In this document: positions 52,957 to 62,060 of the stretch, one piece after another
Layout: every line of letters begins with the position of its first letter
Numbering within the stretch: the stretch's first letter is position 1
Origin: Corynebacterium ciconiae DSM 44920
GTDB lineage: Bacteria > Actinomycetota > Actinomycetes > Mycobacteriales > Mycobacteriaceae
Direction: 5' to 3'
Assembly (NCBI RefSeq): GCF_030440575.1
Contig: NZ_CP047189.1
Location: 2,418,001 to 2,482,000, forward strand
Length of the DNA: 64,000 nt
Notes under the pieces: generated by a model
Database searches by the model: none
What the model was told of the DNA's origin: nothing
Seen by the model: the letters and a program-made list of their open reading frames with translations, nothing else
Position numbers and translations under genes: made by a program

Positions 52957-52996
52957 ACAAAAAAAGGGCGGCACCGCCTTGTCGCAGTGCCACCCT
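52957..52996 (-). terminator. Rho-independent terminator of the MBL gene
   Basis: On the minus strand AGGGTGGCAC (52996-52987) pairs with GTGCCGCCCT (52974-52965) and runs into TTTTTTTG. It lies 20 bases after the MBL stop codon. Confidence 0.87.
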
Positions 52997-53015
52997 TATC
53001 GCTGTAGTCGGGCCC

Positions 53016-53837
53016 CTACTTGGAAGGAACCTCCACGCCGAGATAGCGCAACGTCACCCGAGTGGATTGCTCCGCCGCATGGCGCAATACCGGATCCACA
53101 TCGGTGTAAATCTCATCAATCAAGCTGCGCACAGTGGCCTTATCACCGAGCTTTTCCAGCGCGTCCTTCACCTGCTGCAGGCGCATCTTGCGCCGCTCAA
53201 TGTATTTCTTGGCGAAGACGGAAATGTCCTCCGCATCCGGGCCGTGGCCCGGCAGCAGCCGCACCTTCTTGCCCCGCTTCTTCAGCATCTTCAGCGTTCG
53301 CAGGTACGCCTCCAGATCTCCATCGGTCTCGGAGATCATGGTGGTGTGCCGGCCGGCGATCGTGTCACCGGTAATAATGCCTTCCAAGGTAGAGCTAGCG
53401 GGCTTGCCAGACCACACAAATAGGCACACCGAGTCACTGGTGTGGCCGGGGGTGTGCACCACCTCGATCTGCGGGGTCACACCCTCAACTTTGATGATCT
53501 CGCCATCCTCCAGCGGCGCCCCTCCCACGCAGTAGCGTTTATCGAAGGCCCGCACCGGTGCGCCGGTGAGCTGCCGGATCCGCTGTGCAGAGTCCGCATG
53601 ATCGGCGTGGCGGTGCGTCAACAGCACCTCCGCTACCTCAGAGGCATTCTTATTGAGCACATTCAAGTGCCCCTCATCCTCCGGTCCGGGATCCACCACG
53701 ATGCTGCGGGGATCTCCCTCGGCGCGAATAACCCACGAGTTGGTGCCCTCGAGTGAGCTGTAGCCGGGGTTGGGGCACAGCACCACTCCCACGGACGGAG
53801 ATACTGGGCGTAGCTGACTATAAGCGGGATGCTCCAT
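53016..53837 (-). CDS. MBL-fold metallohydrolase
   Basis: 273 aa. The zinc motif is THRHADHADSA (HxHxDH), with further ligands in VVHTPGHTSDS and ITGDTIAG; the late His is in LLPGHGPD. The C-terminal helical part RKMRLQQVKDALEKL belongs to the beta-lactamase-like/LACTB2-like group, some of whose members act on RNA or thioesters. Equivalent to Rv3677c next to crp. ATG 53837 is preferred to 53843 because TAAGCT (53850-53845) ends exactly 7 bases before it. Confidence 0.87.
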   Translation of the reverse strand: MEHPAYSQLRPVSPSVGVVLCPNPGYSSLEGTNSWVIRAEGDPRSIVVDPGPEDEGHLNVLNKNASEVAEVLLTHRHADHADSAQRIRQLTGAPVRAFDKRYCVGGAPLEDGEIIKVEGVTPQIEVVHTPGHTSDSVCLFVWSGKPASSTLEGIITGDTIAGRHTTMISETDGDLEAYLRTLKMLKKRGKKVRLLPGHGPDAEDISVFAKKYIERRKMRLQQVKDALEKLGDKATVRSLIDEIYTDVDPVLRHAAEQSTRVTLRYLGVEVPSK

Positions 53838-53878
53838 ACCCATTAGCTTAACCCCGATACTTGGTTCTCGACCATTAA

Positions 53879-54340
53879 TTAGGCCCGCTTTTCGACGACA
53901 AGCTCAACCTCAACCGGCGCCCCCAGCGGCAGTTCAGCCACCCCGACTGCGGAGCGCACATGCTGTCCTGCCTCACCAAAGATCTCGCCGATGAGTTCCG
54001 ATGCCCCATTGACCACAGCGGGCTGAGCGTGAAAGCCTTCCGCGCTGGCCACAAAGCCCGTAATTTTCAGCACCCGTGCCACATTATCGATGCCCACCAC
54101 GGAGTCCACGGCGGCGAGAGCATTCAGCACCGCACAGCGGGCACAGTCCTGAGCCTGCTCGGCGGAGACGGTGTCACCCACCTTGCCGGTGATTTTCAGC
54201 TCGCCATTAACGAAGGGCAGCTGCCCCGAGGTCCACACCTGGTTTCCCACCTCGGCAGCGGGAATATAAGCGGCCACCGGCGCGGCGACCTCCGGCAGAG
54301 TGATACCAAGCTCCTGCAGCCGAGCGCTGATGCTAGTCAT
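53879..54340 (-). CDS. RidA family protein
   Basis: 153 aa. The YjgF/YER057c/UK114 fold is visible: VWTSGQLPFVNGELKITGKVGDTVSAEQAQDCARCAVLNALAAV and ending in RSAVGVAELPLGAPVEVELVVEKRA with the active-site Arg. RidA proteins hydrolyse reactive enamine/imine intermediates from PLP enzymes. Equivalent to Rv3678c. Its start overlaps the end of the DUF4177-like gene by 8 bases. Confidence 0.87.
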   Translation of the reverse strand: MTSISARLQELGITLPEVAAPVAAYIPAAEVGNQVWTSGQLPFVNGELKITGKVGDTVSAEQAQDCARCAVLNALAAVDSVVGIDNVARVLKITGFVASAEGFHAQPAVVNGASELIGEIFGEAGQHVRSAVGVAELPLGAPVEVELVVEKRA

Positions 54341-54491
54341 TTTTCACCCGCTTCATGTAGGCCACCAGATTCTCCGGGTTCGGGCCCGGGATCACGGTGA
54401 CGAGCTCCCAGCCGTCTTCCCCCCAGGTATCCAGGATTTGTTTGGTGGCGTGGCTAATCAGCGGCACAGTGGCGTATTCCCATTGAGTCAT
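54333..54491 (-). CDS. Small DUF4177-like protein
   Basis: 52 aa: WEYATVPL..., then ILDTWGEDGWELVTVIPGPNPENLVAYMKR. The W-E-Y start and the GWELV core match DUF4177 small proteins. Position and size match Rv3678A in mycobacteria. TAAGGT (54504-54499) ends 7 bases before the ATG, so it is leaderless, and the gene runs into ridA with an 8-base overlap. Function unknown. Confidence 0.8.
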   Translation of the reverse strand: MTQWEYATVPLISHATKQILDTWGEDGWELVTVIPGPNPENLVAYMKRVKND

Positions 54492-54565
54492 GAGCCCTAC
54501 CTTAGTGATCTCCGCGCCCCCGCGCGGCGCCGCCCCCACCCCCAGGGTGAACTAGACACAATTCA

Positions 54566-54606
54566 CAAAAATACGGACCCGAAACTTGCATAACTTACGG
54601 ATCCGT
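54566..54606 (-). terminator. Terminator of the whcA gene
   Basis: On the minus strand ACGGATCC (54606-54599) pairs with GGGTCCGT (54580-54573) with one G-T pair, followed by ATTTTTG. It lies about 40 bases after the whcA stop. Confidence 0.7.
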
Positions 54607-54645
54607 CATTTTTGCTACAGAAATTGTATCTGCTGTTCAGTGCGG

Positions 54646-54996
54646 CTAAATTCCCACCAGTTCGCCGCCACGTGCCAGATAGTTGGACCAATCCTCGATG
54701 TGGGGATTCTTCCGCAATAGTGCACGGCGCTGGCGCTCCGTCAGCCCGCCCCAGACTCCGAACTCGATCCGGTTATCAAGGGCATCGGCCAAACAATGGG
54801 TGCTCACGGGGCATTCTTCACAGATTTGGGCCGCCCGGCGCTGGGCCGCGCCACGGACAAACAAAGCATCCGGATCGCCGCTGCGACAACGCGCCCGAGT
54901 GACCCAATCTTCGCGCTCGATGGACTCGGTGGAGGAGGAGTGCATTCCGCTGGGGGCCGCTTCTCGGTTCAAAATGAGTGAAGTAGTCATCTCCAA
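54646..54996 (-). CDS. whcA: WhiB family iron-sulfur regulator (WhiB4/WhcA type)
   Basis: 116 aa. Four cluster-binding cysteines, Cys37, Cys59, Cys62 and Cys68 (C-x21-CEEC-x5-C), then the GVWGGLTERQRRALLRK turn and basic region that contacts DNA or sigma factor. In C. glutamicum WhcA represses oxidative-stress genes and its gene is next to ponA; in M. tuberculosis WhiB4 is next to ponA2. Start: TTG 54996 has GAGAGG six bases upstream; ATG 54990 gives a protein two residues shorter and is the alternative. Divergent from ponA. Confidence 0.9.
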   Translation of the reverse strand: MEMTTSLILNREAAPSGMHSSSTESIEREDWVTRARCRSGDPDALFVRGAAQRRAAQICEECPVSTHCLADALDNRIEFGVWGGLTERQRRALLRKNPHIEDWSNYLARGGELVGI

Positions 54997-55115
54997 AACA
55001 CGCCTCTCATTGATCAGCTATTTGATACGTGTAAGTGTATTCACAGGGACGCGGGGGTGTCGAATACTGAATAAAAAGGGGGTAATTCAGGATTCACAAG
55101 CGGCAGACGGTTGCG

Positions 55116-55121
55116 TACTGT
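55116..55121 (+). promoter_or_regulatory. -10 element TACTGT of ponA
   Basis: TACTGT ends 7 bases before GTG 55129. The frame has an earlier TTG at 55111, but the spacing rule seen across this window favours GTG 55129 as a leaderless start. Confidence 0.6.
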
Positions 55122-55128
55122 AAGGGAG

Positions 55129-57501
55129 GTGTCCAGCATTGAATCCTTGGGAAAAGTTCTCATCGCCACCGTTGCCGCTGGTGTGTTGAGTGCCGTGGCG
55201 TTGACGCCGCTGGCGGGACTCTCCGGCGCGGCAGTCGCCCGCGCCCATGAATCGATGGCCTCTGACATCGAGAACCTCACCGATGGCACCGCCCCTGGCG
55301 TGACCGAGATCCAAGACAGGCACGGTGCGCCCATGGCTTGGCTCTACACTCAGCGCCGCTTTGAGGTGCCCCCGGATAGGATTTCCGATGCCATGAAGCA
55401 GGCCATCGTCTCTATCGAGGATCGCCGCTTTTATGAGCACGACGGGGTGGATTGGCAAGGCGCCGGCCGCGCCATGGTGAAAAACATGCTCGCCGGCAGC
55501 GTGCTGGAGGGCGCGTCCACCTTGGATCAGCAGTACATCAAGAACTATGCGCTCTTGGTGGAAGCGGATAATGATGAGGAACAGGCCGAGGCCATCGAAA
55601 CCTCCTATACCCGCAAGTTCCGAGAGATCCGCGCCGCCGCCGAGCTAGAGAAGCGGCTCAACAAGGACGAGATCTTGGGGCGCTATCTCAACCTCGTGCC
55701 TTTTGGTAATGGCGCCTACGGAGTAGAGGCCGCCGCCCGCACCTACTTCGGAGTGAGCGCCGCGGAGCTCACCGTGCCCCAGGCCGCCACTCTGGCCGGC
55801 ATCGTGCAGTCCTCCTCCATGCTGGACCCCTACAACAACATTGAAGGTGTCACCTCCCGCCGAAACCTAGTGCTCAACGCCATGGCGGAGATGAACTACA
55901 TCAGCCGCGAGGATGCCGATGCCTTCGCCATGGAGCCGCTAGGAGTGCTGGACGAGCCCCAAGGACTTCCCAATGGCTGCATCACCACCGGCGATCGTGG
56001 TTTCTTCTGTGATTATGTGATTCGCTATCTCGCAGATAAGGGCATCAGCGAGGAGGATCTGCGCACGAACGCCTACACCATCCGCACCTCGCTCGATCCC
56101 GAGGTGCAAACCGCCGCCAAGAATGCCGTGACCACCTACACCGACCCCCACGCCCCAGGTGTGGCCGAGGTGATGAACGTGATCAAACCGGGCAAGTACT
56201 CCCGCGAGATTCAGGCCATGGTCTCCTCGCGCACCTATGGCCTCAATGGTGAGGCCGGGGAGACGATCCTGCCGCAGGCCTCCACCATGGTGGGCAATGG
56301 CGCCGGGTCAGTATTCAAGGTGTTTACCGCCGCCGCGGCGATCGAACAGGGCATGGGTATCGACACGCAGCTGTCTGTACCGAAGCGTTACGAGGCCTAT
56401 GGGCTTGGCGAGGGCGGCGCCGAAGGCTGCCCGCCTGGCGCGTATTGCGTGGAAAACGCCGGCACCTATCCGCCCAAGATGTCCTTGAAGGGCGCACTGG
56501 CGAAATCTCCGAACACTCCCTTCGTGGAGCTCATTGAGAAGGTCGGGGTGGGCTCCGTGGTGGATCTGTCGGTGAAGATGGGCCTGCGCTCCTATAGCGC
56601 CCCAGGCAGCTTCGATGGGGAAAGCTCCATCGCTGAGTACATGAAGAATTCCAACCTGGGCTCCTACACGCTCGGCCCGACGGCGGTGAATCCGCTCGAG
56701 TTATCGAATGTGGGCGCCACCATCGCCTCCGACGGCATTTGGTGCGAGCCCAATCCGGTGATGGAGATGACCGACCGCGAGGGCAAGGAGGTTGAGCTAG
56801 ACCGCCCCGAATGCGAGCGGGCACTATCGAGTGGCGTGGCTCAGGCGCTCAGCGACGCCTTAAGCGATGATTTCCACACCGGCACCGCCTCCGAGTCGGC
56901 GAAGTCGATGGGCTGGAGCGGCTCGGCCGCCGGCAAGACCGGCACCACCGAATCCAACCAGTCGAGCTCCTTCCTCGGCTTCAACTCTGGTTTTGCCGCC
57001 GCCCCCTATATCTACAACGACGGCACCTCCACTTCCCCGCTGTGTACCTCCCCGGTGCGGCAGTGCGGCCGCGGTGATCTCTACGGCGGCAAGGAGCCGG
57101 CGCGCACCTGGATTTCCGCAGCCCAGCAGGTACCCGCCGCGAGCAACGGCAACCTCGAGGCCGCGGATGGCCGCTTCCGCCAAGGAACCGCCAAGGATCG
57201 AATTCCGAAGGTGGTGGGCATGCAGGAAAAGGATGCGGTGCGCACTATCGAAGAGGCCGGCTTCCGCGCCCAGGTTCAGTTCGTCACCGGCAATGGCACC
57301 CCGCGCGGGCAGGTGAAAGAGATCAAGCACGATGCGGTGGTACACGAGGGGTCCACGGTGACTCTGAATGTTTCCGATGGCTCGGCCCCGCCGCCACCTC
57401 CACCGCCGCCAGCCCCGCGTCCGCGCTCGGAGCCGCTGCCGCCGCTGCCGAACACCGACGAGATCGCCGATGCGATCAACGATATTCTGCGAAACCTCTA
57501 G
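55129..57501 (+). CDS. ponA: Bifunctional class A penicillin-binding protein with a PASTA domain
   Basis: 790 aa. One N-terminal membrane helix. Glycosyltransferase-51 domain with catalytic Glu97 in IVSIEDRRFYEHDG and the EGASTLDQQYIKN motif. Transpeptidase domain with Ser394-x-x-Lys397 (GSVFKVF), Ser460-x-Asn462 (SPNTPF) and Lys603-Thr-Gly (GKTGTTE). One PASTA domain (about 690-755) begins RIPKVVGMQEKDAV, then a proline-rich tail. It polymerises and cross-links peptidoglycan outside the membrane. Equivalent to PonA2 (Rv3682), paired with a WhiB gene. The stop codon shares a CTAG with the convergent yqeY-like gene. Confidence 0.93.
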   Translation: MSSIESLGKVLIATVAAGVLSAVALTPLAGLSGAAVARAHESMASDIENLTDGTAPGVTEIQDRHGAPMAWLYTQRRFEVPPDRISDAMKQAIVSIEDRRFYEHDGVDWQGAGRAMVKNMLAGSVLEGASTLDQQYIKNYALLVEADNDEEQAEAIETSYTRKFREIRAAAELEKRLNKDEILGRYLNLVPFGNGAYGVEAAARTYFGVSAAELTVPQAATLAGIVQSSSMLDPYNNIEGVTSRRNLVLNAMAEMNYISREDADAFAMEPLGVLDEPQGLPNGCITTGDRGFFCDYVIRYLADKGISEEDLRTNAYTIRTSLDPEVQTAAKNAVTTYTDPHAPGVAEVMNVIKPGKYSREIQAMVSSRTYGLNGEAGETILPQASTMVGNGAGSVFKVFTAAAAIEQGMGIDTQLSVPKRYEAYGLGEGGAEGCPPGAYCVENAGTYPPKMSLKGALAKSPNTPFVELIEKVGVGSVVDLSVKMGLRSYSAPGSFDGESSIAEYMKNSNLGSYTLGPTAVNPLELSNVGATIASDGIWCEPNPVMEMTDREGKEVELDRPECERALSSGVAQALSDALSDDFHTGTASESAKSMGWSGSAAGKTGTTESNQSSSFLGFNSGFAAAPYIYNDGTSTSPLCTSPVRQCGRGDLYGGKEPARTWISAAQQVPAASNGNLEAADGRFRQGTAKDRIPKVVGMQEKDAVRTIEEAGFRAQVQFVTGNGTPRGQVKEIKHDAVVHEGSTVTLNVSDGSAPPPPPPPPAPRPRSEPLPPLPNTDEIADAINDILRNL

Positions 57502-57944
57502 CTCAGTTTGGCTTTCACTACAGCGGAGATGCGGGCACCGTCGGCTTGGCCGGCGGCCTGCGCTGTGGCGGCCTTCATTACCGCACCCATCTCGCGCATG
57601 GAGGACGCGCCGGTGTCGGCGATGCAAGAATCGACCAGTTCCTCCAGCTCGGCGTCACTGAGCTGGGCTGGCTGGTAGCTCTGTAGCACGGCGATCTCGG
57701 CTTCTTCGGTGGCGGCGAGTTCGTCTCGGCCGGCATCACGATAGGTTGTGACGGATTCACGGCGCTTCTTGATTTCGCGGGCGATGACGGTGAGGATGTC
57801 GGCGTCGACAAGCTCGGAGCCAGAAGAGGTCTTCTCGTACTGCAGCGCAGAGAGCAGCTGGCGGATGGCATTGGAGCGCTGCTTATCGCGGGCTTTCATG
57901 GACTCTTTGAGATCGGCGCGGATCTGTTGTTCTAATTCGCTCAT
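57498..57944 (-). CDS. GatB/YqeY domain protein
   Basis: 148 aa. A complete YqeY fold: SELEQQIRADLKESMKARDKQRSNAIRQLLSALQ at the start and SSMREMGAVMKAATAQAAGQADGARISAVVKAKL at the end. The domain resembles the tRNA-binding tail of GatB and may bind tRNA; the role of stand-alone YqeY is unclear. Convergent with ponA. Confidence 0.88.
   Translation of the reverse strand: MSELEQQIRADLKESMKARDKQRSNAIRQLLSALQYEKTSSGSELVDADILTVIAREIKKRRESVTTYRDAGRDELAATEEAEIAVLQSYQPAQLSDAELEELVDSCIADTGASSMREMGAVMKAATAQAAGQADGARISAVVKAKLS
57801..57813 (+). repeat. Iterated 13-mer inside the yqeY-like gene
   Basis: GGCGTCGACAAGC on the plus strand; on the coding strand CTT-GTC-GAC-GCC encodes Leu-Val-Asp-Ala. Confidence 0.75.
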
Positions 57945-57973
57945 GCCTCAACGATATCGCTAGGGTGTGAGGT

Positions 57974-58879
57974 GTGACTGCATTATTCCGCCGACTTGGC
58001 TCCGCGAGCGCCGCCGTCGCCGCCGTGGGAGTAGGCACCCTACTCAAGGGCATCGATAACACCAGCGACTTCCGCCTCGACACCATCGAGCTGCCGCTGC
58101 TGGAACCTGGGGTGCTGCGCGAAAAGGAGTCCTTCGACATCCTCCACATCGCGGATCTGCACATGCTGCCCTCGCAAGGAGACAAGCAGCAGTTCGTCTC
58201 CGAGTTGGCGGCATGCAGCCCCGATCTGGTGATCAACACCGGCGATAATCTCGGCGACCCCCAGGCGGTGCCCTATGTGCTGCAGGCACTGAATCCGCTG
58301 CTGGATGTGCCCGGAATGTTCGTCTTCGGTACGAATGACTACTTCGCGCCGCGCCCGGTGAACCCCTTTACTTATCTGGTGGGCAAAAAACGCACCCCCT
58401 CCCGTGTGGAGCTGCCGTGGAAGGGCATGCGGGCCGCGTTCATTGAACGAGGCTGGCACGATGCCACCCATAAGAGAGTAGAGGTCAAGGTGGGCGATGT
58501 GCGCCTGGCCGTGGCTGGGGTGGATGATCCGCACCATGATCTCGATGATTATGGTCTCATCGCCGGCGCCCCCAACCCAGATGCTGATCTGTCCATCGCG
58601 CTCACCCACTCCCCCGAGCCCCGAGTGCTGCAACGCTTCGCCGCCGACGGCTACCAGCTGAGCATCTCTGGCCACACCCACGGCGGGCAGATCTGCTTGC
58701 CCGGTGGGCGTTCCATCGTGACCAACTGCGGGATAGACCGCGAGCGCGCCCACGGGTTGCACCGCTTCGAGCAAATGCACATGTATGTTTCCCCCGGCTT
58801 GGGCACCTCCAAGTACGCACCGGTGCGGCTGAACTGCCCGCCCACCGCCACCCTGCTACGCATCACGGAACACCGCTAG
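57974..58879 (+). CDS. Metallophosphoesterase
   Basis: 301 aa. Calcineurin-like metal motifs in order: ILHIADLHMLP, NTGDNLGDP, GTNDYFAP, ALTHSPEP and SGHTHGGQICLP. The N-terminal helix (ASAAVAAVGVGTLLKGIDNT) may anchor it to the membrane. Such proteins hydrolyse phosphodiesters or UDP-diacylglucosamine-like lipids; the substrate is unknown. It neighbours ponA in other actinobacteria. TAGGGT (57961-57966) ends 7 bases before GTG 57974, so it is leaderless. Confidence 0.88.
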   Translation: MTALFRRLGSASAAVAAVGVGTLLKGIDNTSDFRLDTIELPLLEPGVLREKESFDILHIADLHMLPSQGDKQQFVSELAACSPDLVINTGDNLGDPQAVPYVLQALNPLLDVPGMFVFGTNDYFAPRPVNPFTYLVGKKRTPSRVELPWKGMRAAFIERGWHDATHKRVEVKVGDVRLAVAGVDDPHHDLDDYGLIAGAPNPDADLSIALTHSPEPRVLQRFAADGYQLSISGHTHGGQICLPGGRSIVTNCGIDRERAHGLHRFEQMHMYVSPGLGTSKYAPVRLNCPPTATLLRITEHR

Positions 58880-58887
58880 CTGCTGTT

Positions 58888-58917
58888 TTGTAGTTTCCTC
58901 AGGCCCTGTCCTATAGT
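58888..58917 (+). promoter_or_regulatory. Promoter of tRNA-Pro
   Basis: TTGTAG (58888-58893) and TATAGT (58912-58917) with an 18-base spacer, about 14 bases before the mature tRNA. Confidence 0.6.
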
Positions 58918-58931
58918 GTTTCAGGTAGCAA

Positions 58932-59008
<77 letters not shown>

Positions 59009-59013
59009 TTAAG

Positions 59014-59049
59014 AAAAGGTCAATCACCATCTGCGGTGATTGGCCTTTT
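59014..59049. terminator. Bidirectional terminator between tRNA-Pro and the M20 gene
   Basis: AAAAGGTCAATCACC (59014-59028) and GGTGATTGGCCTTTT (59035-59049) form a 15-bp stem with one wobble pair and a 6-base loop. A/T-runs flank both sides, so it can end transcription from either direction. Confidence 0.9.
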
Positions 59050-59057
59050 CGCCTGTC

Positions 59058-60296
59058 TCAACCCAGCTCGCCCGCCAGCAGCCGCCGCACCACGGCGGTG
59101 AGCACTTCCACCCCGGCGAGACAGTCGGCATCACTGGTGCACTCGGCCTCGTTGTGGGAGATCCCATCCACACTGGGTACAAAGAGCATCACGGTGGGCA
59201 CGATCTCTTTAAGGTTCGTGGAATCATGCCCGGCCACGGTGTACACATCATGCGGCTGGTAGCCGCATGCGATGGCCGCAGCCCGGCCCAGCTGCACTCC
59301 CGCCTCCGGATAGGGGTTGAGCGCCCACTCATGCGTGGCCTCGAGGGTGATGGTCGTGCGAGATTCCTCCGCGGCCTCGGCGGTGATCTCGTGCAGCCGC
59401 TCGTGGGCGGCGGCGAGGATCTCGCTGTGTGGGGAGCGTAGATCCACGTTAAACACGACCTCGCGGGCGATCGTCACTGGGGAGTTGGGCTGCACGCTCA
59501 GCTGCGCCACGGAGCTATGCAGCTGTCCGGCTGGATACTCGGCGCACAACCGGCGCACCGCGGCGATCACCACGGCGGCCCCCACCAGAGCGTCGCGCCG
59601 ATCCTCCATGAGCGTGGATCCGGTGTGCCCCTGCTCGCCGCGCACCACCGCGCGATACTTCCTCGCGCCCCAGGTGGCGGTGACTACCCCGATCTGGGCG
59701 CCTACCTGCTCGAGGGTCTTTCCTTGTTCCACGTGAATCTCCGCATAAGCGCAGATATCAGGTGGGGTGTGCGAGCCGGCTGGGCCGGACCAGGCTGCCC
59801 GGTCGAGCGCCTCCCGCACGCTCACCCCCTGCAGGTCGGTGGCGTTGAGAGCGTCGACAAGCGGCAGCGTCCCACAAAACACTCCGCTGCCCATCATCGA
59901 TGGGGTGAAGCGGGAGCCTTCCTCATTGAACCAGTTGACCACCGCGAGATTCCGGCGCGGCGGATTCTCCTCACAGCCAGCGCGCAGGCGCTCAGCCGCG
60001 TGCGCAGCGGCAAGCACCCCGTAGGCTCCGTCGAAACGCCCCGCCCGGGGCTGGGAGTCAAGGTGCGAGCCCACCAGCACATAGGGTGCGCCGGGCTGGA
60101 ATTCGAAGAGGCCGAACTGGTTGCCGATGGCATCGTAGATCACCGTCGCCCCCATGGCACCCAGCAGGTGCTCCAGCCATGCGCGAGCCTCGCAGTCCGC
60201 AGCTGATGCCGCCTGCCGCTCCACCCCGCCGGCGGGCGTGGAGCCGATGCGGGAGAGCTCGGCGAAATCCTTAAGGAAAGGGGAGTTCCTCGCCAT
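59058..60296 (-). CDS. M20-type amidase (N-carbamoyl-L-amino acid hydrolase/allantoate amidohydrolase)
   Basis: 412 aa, cytosolic. Di-metal site: GSHLDSQPRAGRFDGAYG (His, Asp), NWFNEEGSRF (Glu-Glu), YAEIHVEQG (His) and GISHNEAE (His). The GHDSTNL segment contributes to substrate binding. The group hydrolyses N-carbamoyl amino acids, ureidoglycine or allantoate, freeing ammonia. It starts 21 bases after the amidohydrolase stop, so the two form one operon, likely under the divergent PucR protein, which fits a purine/ureide or amide nitrogen pathway. An AGCGTCGACAAGC near-copy of the iterated word lies at 59850-59862. Confidence 0.87.
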   Translation of the reverse strand: MARNSPFLKDFAELSRIGSTPAGGVERQAASAADCEARAWLEHLLGAMGATVIYDAIGNQFGLFEFQPGAPYVLVGSHLDSQPRAGRFDGAYGVLAAAHAAERLRAGCEENPPRRNLAVVNWFNEEGSRFTPSMMGSGVFCGTLPLVDALNATDLQGVSVREALDRAAWSGPAGSHTPPDICAYAEIHVEQGKTLEQVGAQIGVVTATWGARKYRAVVRGEQGHTGSTLMEDRRDALVGAAVVIAAVRRLCAEYPAGQLHSSVAQLSVQPNSPVTIAREVVFNVDLRSPHSEILAAAHERLHEITAEAAEESRTTITLEATHEWALNPYPEAGVQLGRAAAIACGYQPHDVYTVAGHDSTNLKEIVPTVMLFVPSVDGISHNEAECTSDADCLAGVEVLTAVVRRLLAGELG

Positions 60297-60317
60297 GACT
60301 GCGCCGCCTCCTCGCTC

Positions 60318-61937
60318 TTAGATCTCGCCGTAGACCACGTCGCCGCCCAGGATCGTGGCCTGCACCTGCAGCTGTCCGATCTCTTCAGACGCCACCTCGA
60401 GCGGGTTTCGATCAAGCAGCACACAATCCGCCAGCTGGCCCGGCATGATCTGGCCCTTAAGCCCCGCCCAGCCGGTGGCCGCAGCCGAACCGGCGGTGTA
60501 GGCGTAGAGGGCTTGTTCCGCGCTGAGCCGCTCGTTCTCGCCATACACCTGTCCAGATTGGGTGGTGCGCAGCACGAAGGACTCGATGGCCTTCAAAGGC
60601 GCCCCCTCAGCCACTGGCCGATCCGAGCTGCCGGGCAGGATGAGCCCGGCGTCGAGAAGCCTGCGGGCGGGGTAGGAAAACGCGGCGCGCTCGGTGCCCA
60701 ACACGCTCGCCATGGAATCGCCGAAGGCGTGCACGAATCGGGGCTGCGGCACAATCACAATGGGACGCCCGCCGATGGTGTCCAGTTGATCGTTACGCAC
60801 CACCCCGCCGTGCTCGATGCGGTGGGGAATCTCCGGCGCGCCGAAGGTGTCGATCGCCTCGGAGAGAATGGAGATGGACAGATCCACTGCAGCGTCGCCG
60901 AGAGCGTGCAAGGCCAGCGACCAGCCCGCCGCCGCGGCCCCTAGGGCCTGGCGGCGCATGTGCTCCGGGTCGCCCTGGAAGTAGCCGTGGTGGGGGCAGC
61001 ACACATAGTCTTGCGTCATCGCCGCCGTGGTGCCGAGAATGGAACCATCAGTGAACATCTTGGTGGGGCCGATCTGCAGCCACTCATCACCCAGACCAGT
61101 GCGGATGCCGCCATCCAGCCCGTAGCCGAAGCCATCCGACTCGTGGCCGCCGATCTCATGCAGTGCATCAATAGTGGGCATGATCTGCATTCGGGTATGA
61201 CGCGTGGCCTGCTGATAAGCTCCGATCTCGCGCGGGCTATGCCCGATCCAGCCGCCAGCCACCCCGCAATCCGTGACCGAGGTGAGCCCCTCCTGCAGGT
61301 AGTGCGCGGTGGCCGTCTCAATTGCGGCGGCGATCTCGGCGTTGGACTCCGGCAACAGCACCTGCTGAATCAAACGCATGGCGTTCTCATCCAACAACCC
61401 CGTAGCCTGGCCGGTACTGTCGCACACCACCTCACCGCCTTCCACCTGCGGCGGATTCTGCGGATCTACTCCTGCGGCACGCAGCGCCGCGGTGTTCACC
61501 GTGTTCGCATGCCCCGAGTTGTGCTTGATCAACAATGGCCGACCACCGGCAGCTCGGTCGAGCTCAGCGATCCCCAACTCCCCGTCCTTGAGGGCGCTGG
61601 GGCGGAAACCCGAGGCAATCACCCATTCCTCAGCACCGAGGCTGGCGGCCGCCGCAGCCACCTTCTCATAAACATCGCTCGTGGTGTGTACCGCGGAGAG
61701 GTCCACCTCCGAAAGCGTCTGGCCAAACCAGACCGTGTGGGCGTGGGCGTCATTGAAACCAGGGACGATCGTTGCCCCACCGGCGTCGATACGGCGGTCG
61801 GCGGGAAGCCGCCGCGCAGCATCATCCACCGCCACGAAGCGACCCTGCATCATCGCCACCGCCGTGGCGACCGGCCGCGCCGGATCCTGAGTGAGGATCG
61901 TGGCATTCTCTACCAACACAATCGGGCTATGGCTCAT
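60318..61937 (-). CDS. YtcJ-like metal-dependent amidohydrolase
   Basis: 539 aa, amidohydrolase-3 family. Metal ligands: FNDAHAHTVWFGQT (HxH), HALGDAAVD, RIEHGG and the final Asp in GSSDRPV. N-terminal beta-sandwich IVLVENATILTQDPARP and C-terminal LKGQIMPGQLADCVLLDRNPLE are typical. YtcJ-type enzymes deformylate or open cyclic amides; the substrate is unknown. GAGGAGG lies about 10 bases before the ATG. Transcribed with the M20 gene and divergent from the PucR gene 123 bases away. A near-copy of the iterated word (GGCGTCGAGAAGC) is at 60648-60660. Confidence 0.87.
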   Translation of the reverse strand: MSHSPIVLVENATILTQDPARPVATAVAMMQGRFVAVDDAARRLPADRRIDAGGATIVPGFNDAHAHTVWFGQTLSEVDLSAVHTTSDVYEKVAAAAASLGAEEWVIASGFRPSALKDGELGIAELDRAAGGRPLLIKHNSGHANTVNTAALRAAGVDPQNPPQVEGGEVVCDSTGQATGLLDENAMRLIQQVLLPESNAEIAAAIETATAHYLQEGLTSVTDCGVAGGWIGHSPREIGAYQQATRHTRMQIMPTIDALHEIGGHESDGFGYGLDGGIRTGLGDEWLQIGPTKMFTDGSILGTTAAMTQDYVCCPHHGYFQGDPEHMRRQALGAAAAGWSLALHALGDAAVDLSISILSEAIDTFGAPEIPHRIEHGGVVRNDQLDTIGGRPIVIVPQPRFVHAFGDSMASVLGTERAAFSYPARRLLDAGLILPGSSDRPVAEGAPLKAIESFVLRTTQSGQVYGENERLSAEQALYAYTAGSAAATGWAGLKGQIMPGQLADCVLLDRNPLEVASEEIGQLQVQATILGGDVVYGEI

Positions 61938-62047
61938 AAAACTGCTGCCTCCTCGGGTAGTGCATTCGATGCAGCTAGCCTAGTGCCACAACGCCTCTGC
62001 CTACCCCAACACACCCACAACGGTGGTTTTGGCTAGCAGCAGACCAG

Positions 62048-62053
62048 TACAGT
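62048..62053 (+). promoter_or_regulatory. -10 element TACAGT of the PucR gene
   Basis: TACAGT ends 7 bases before ATG 62061, favouring it over the in-frame GTG 62055. Confidence 0.6.
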
Positions 62054-62060
62054 TGTGCAT

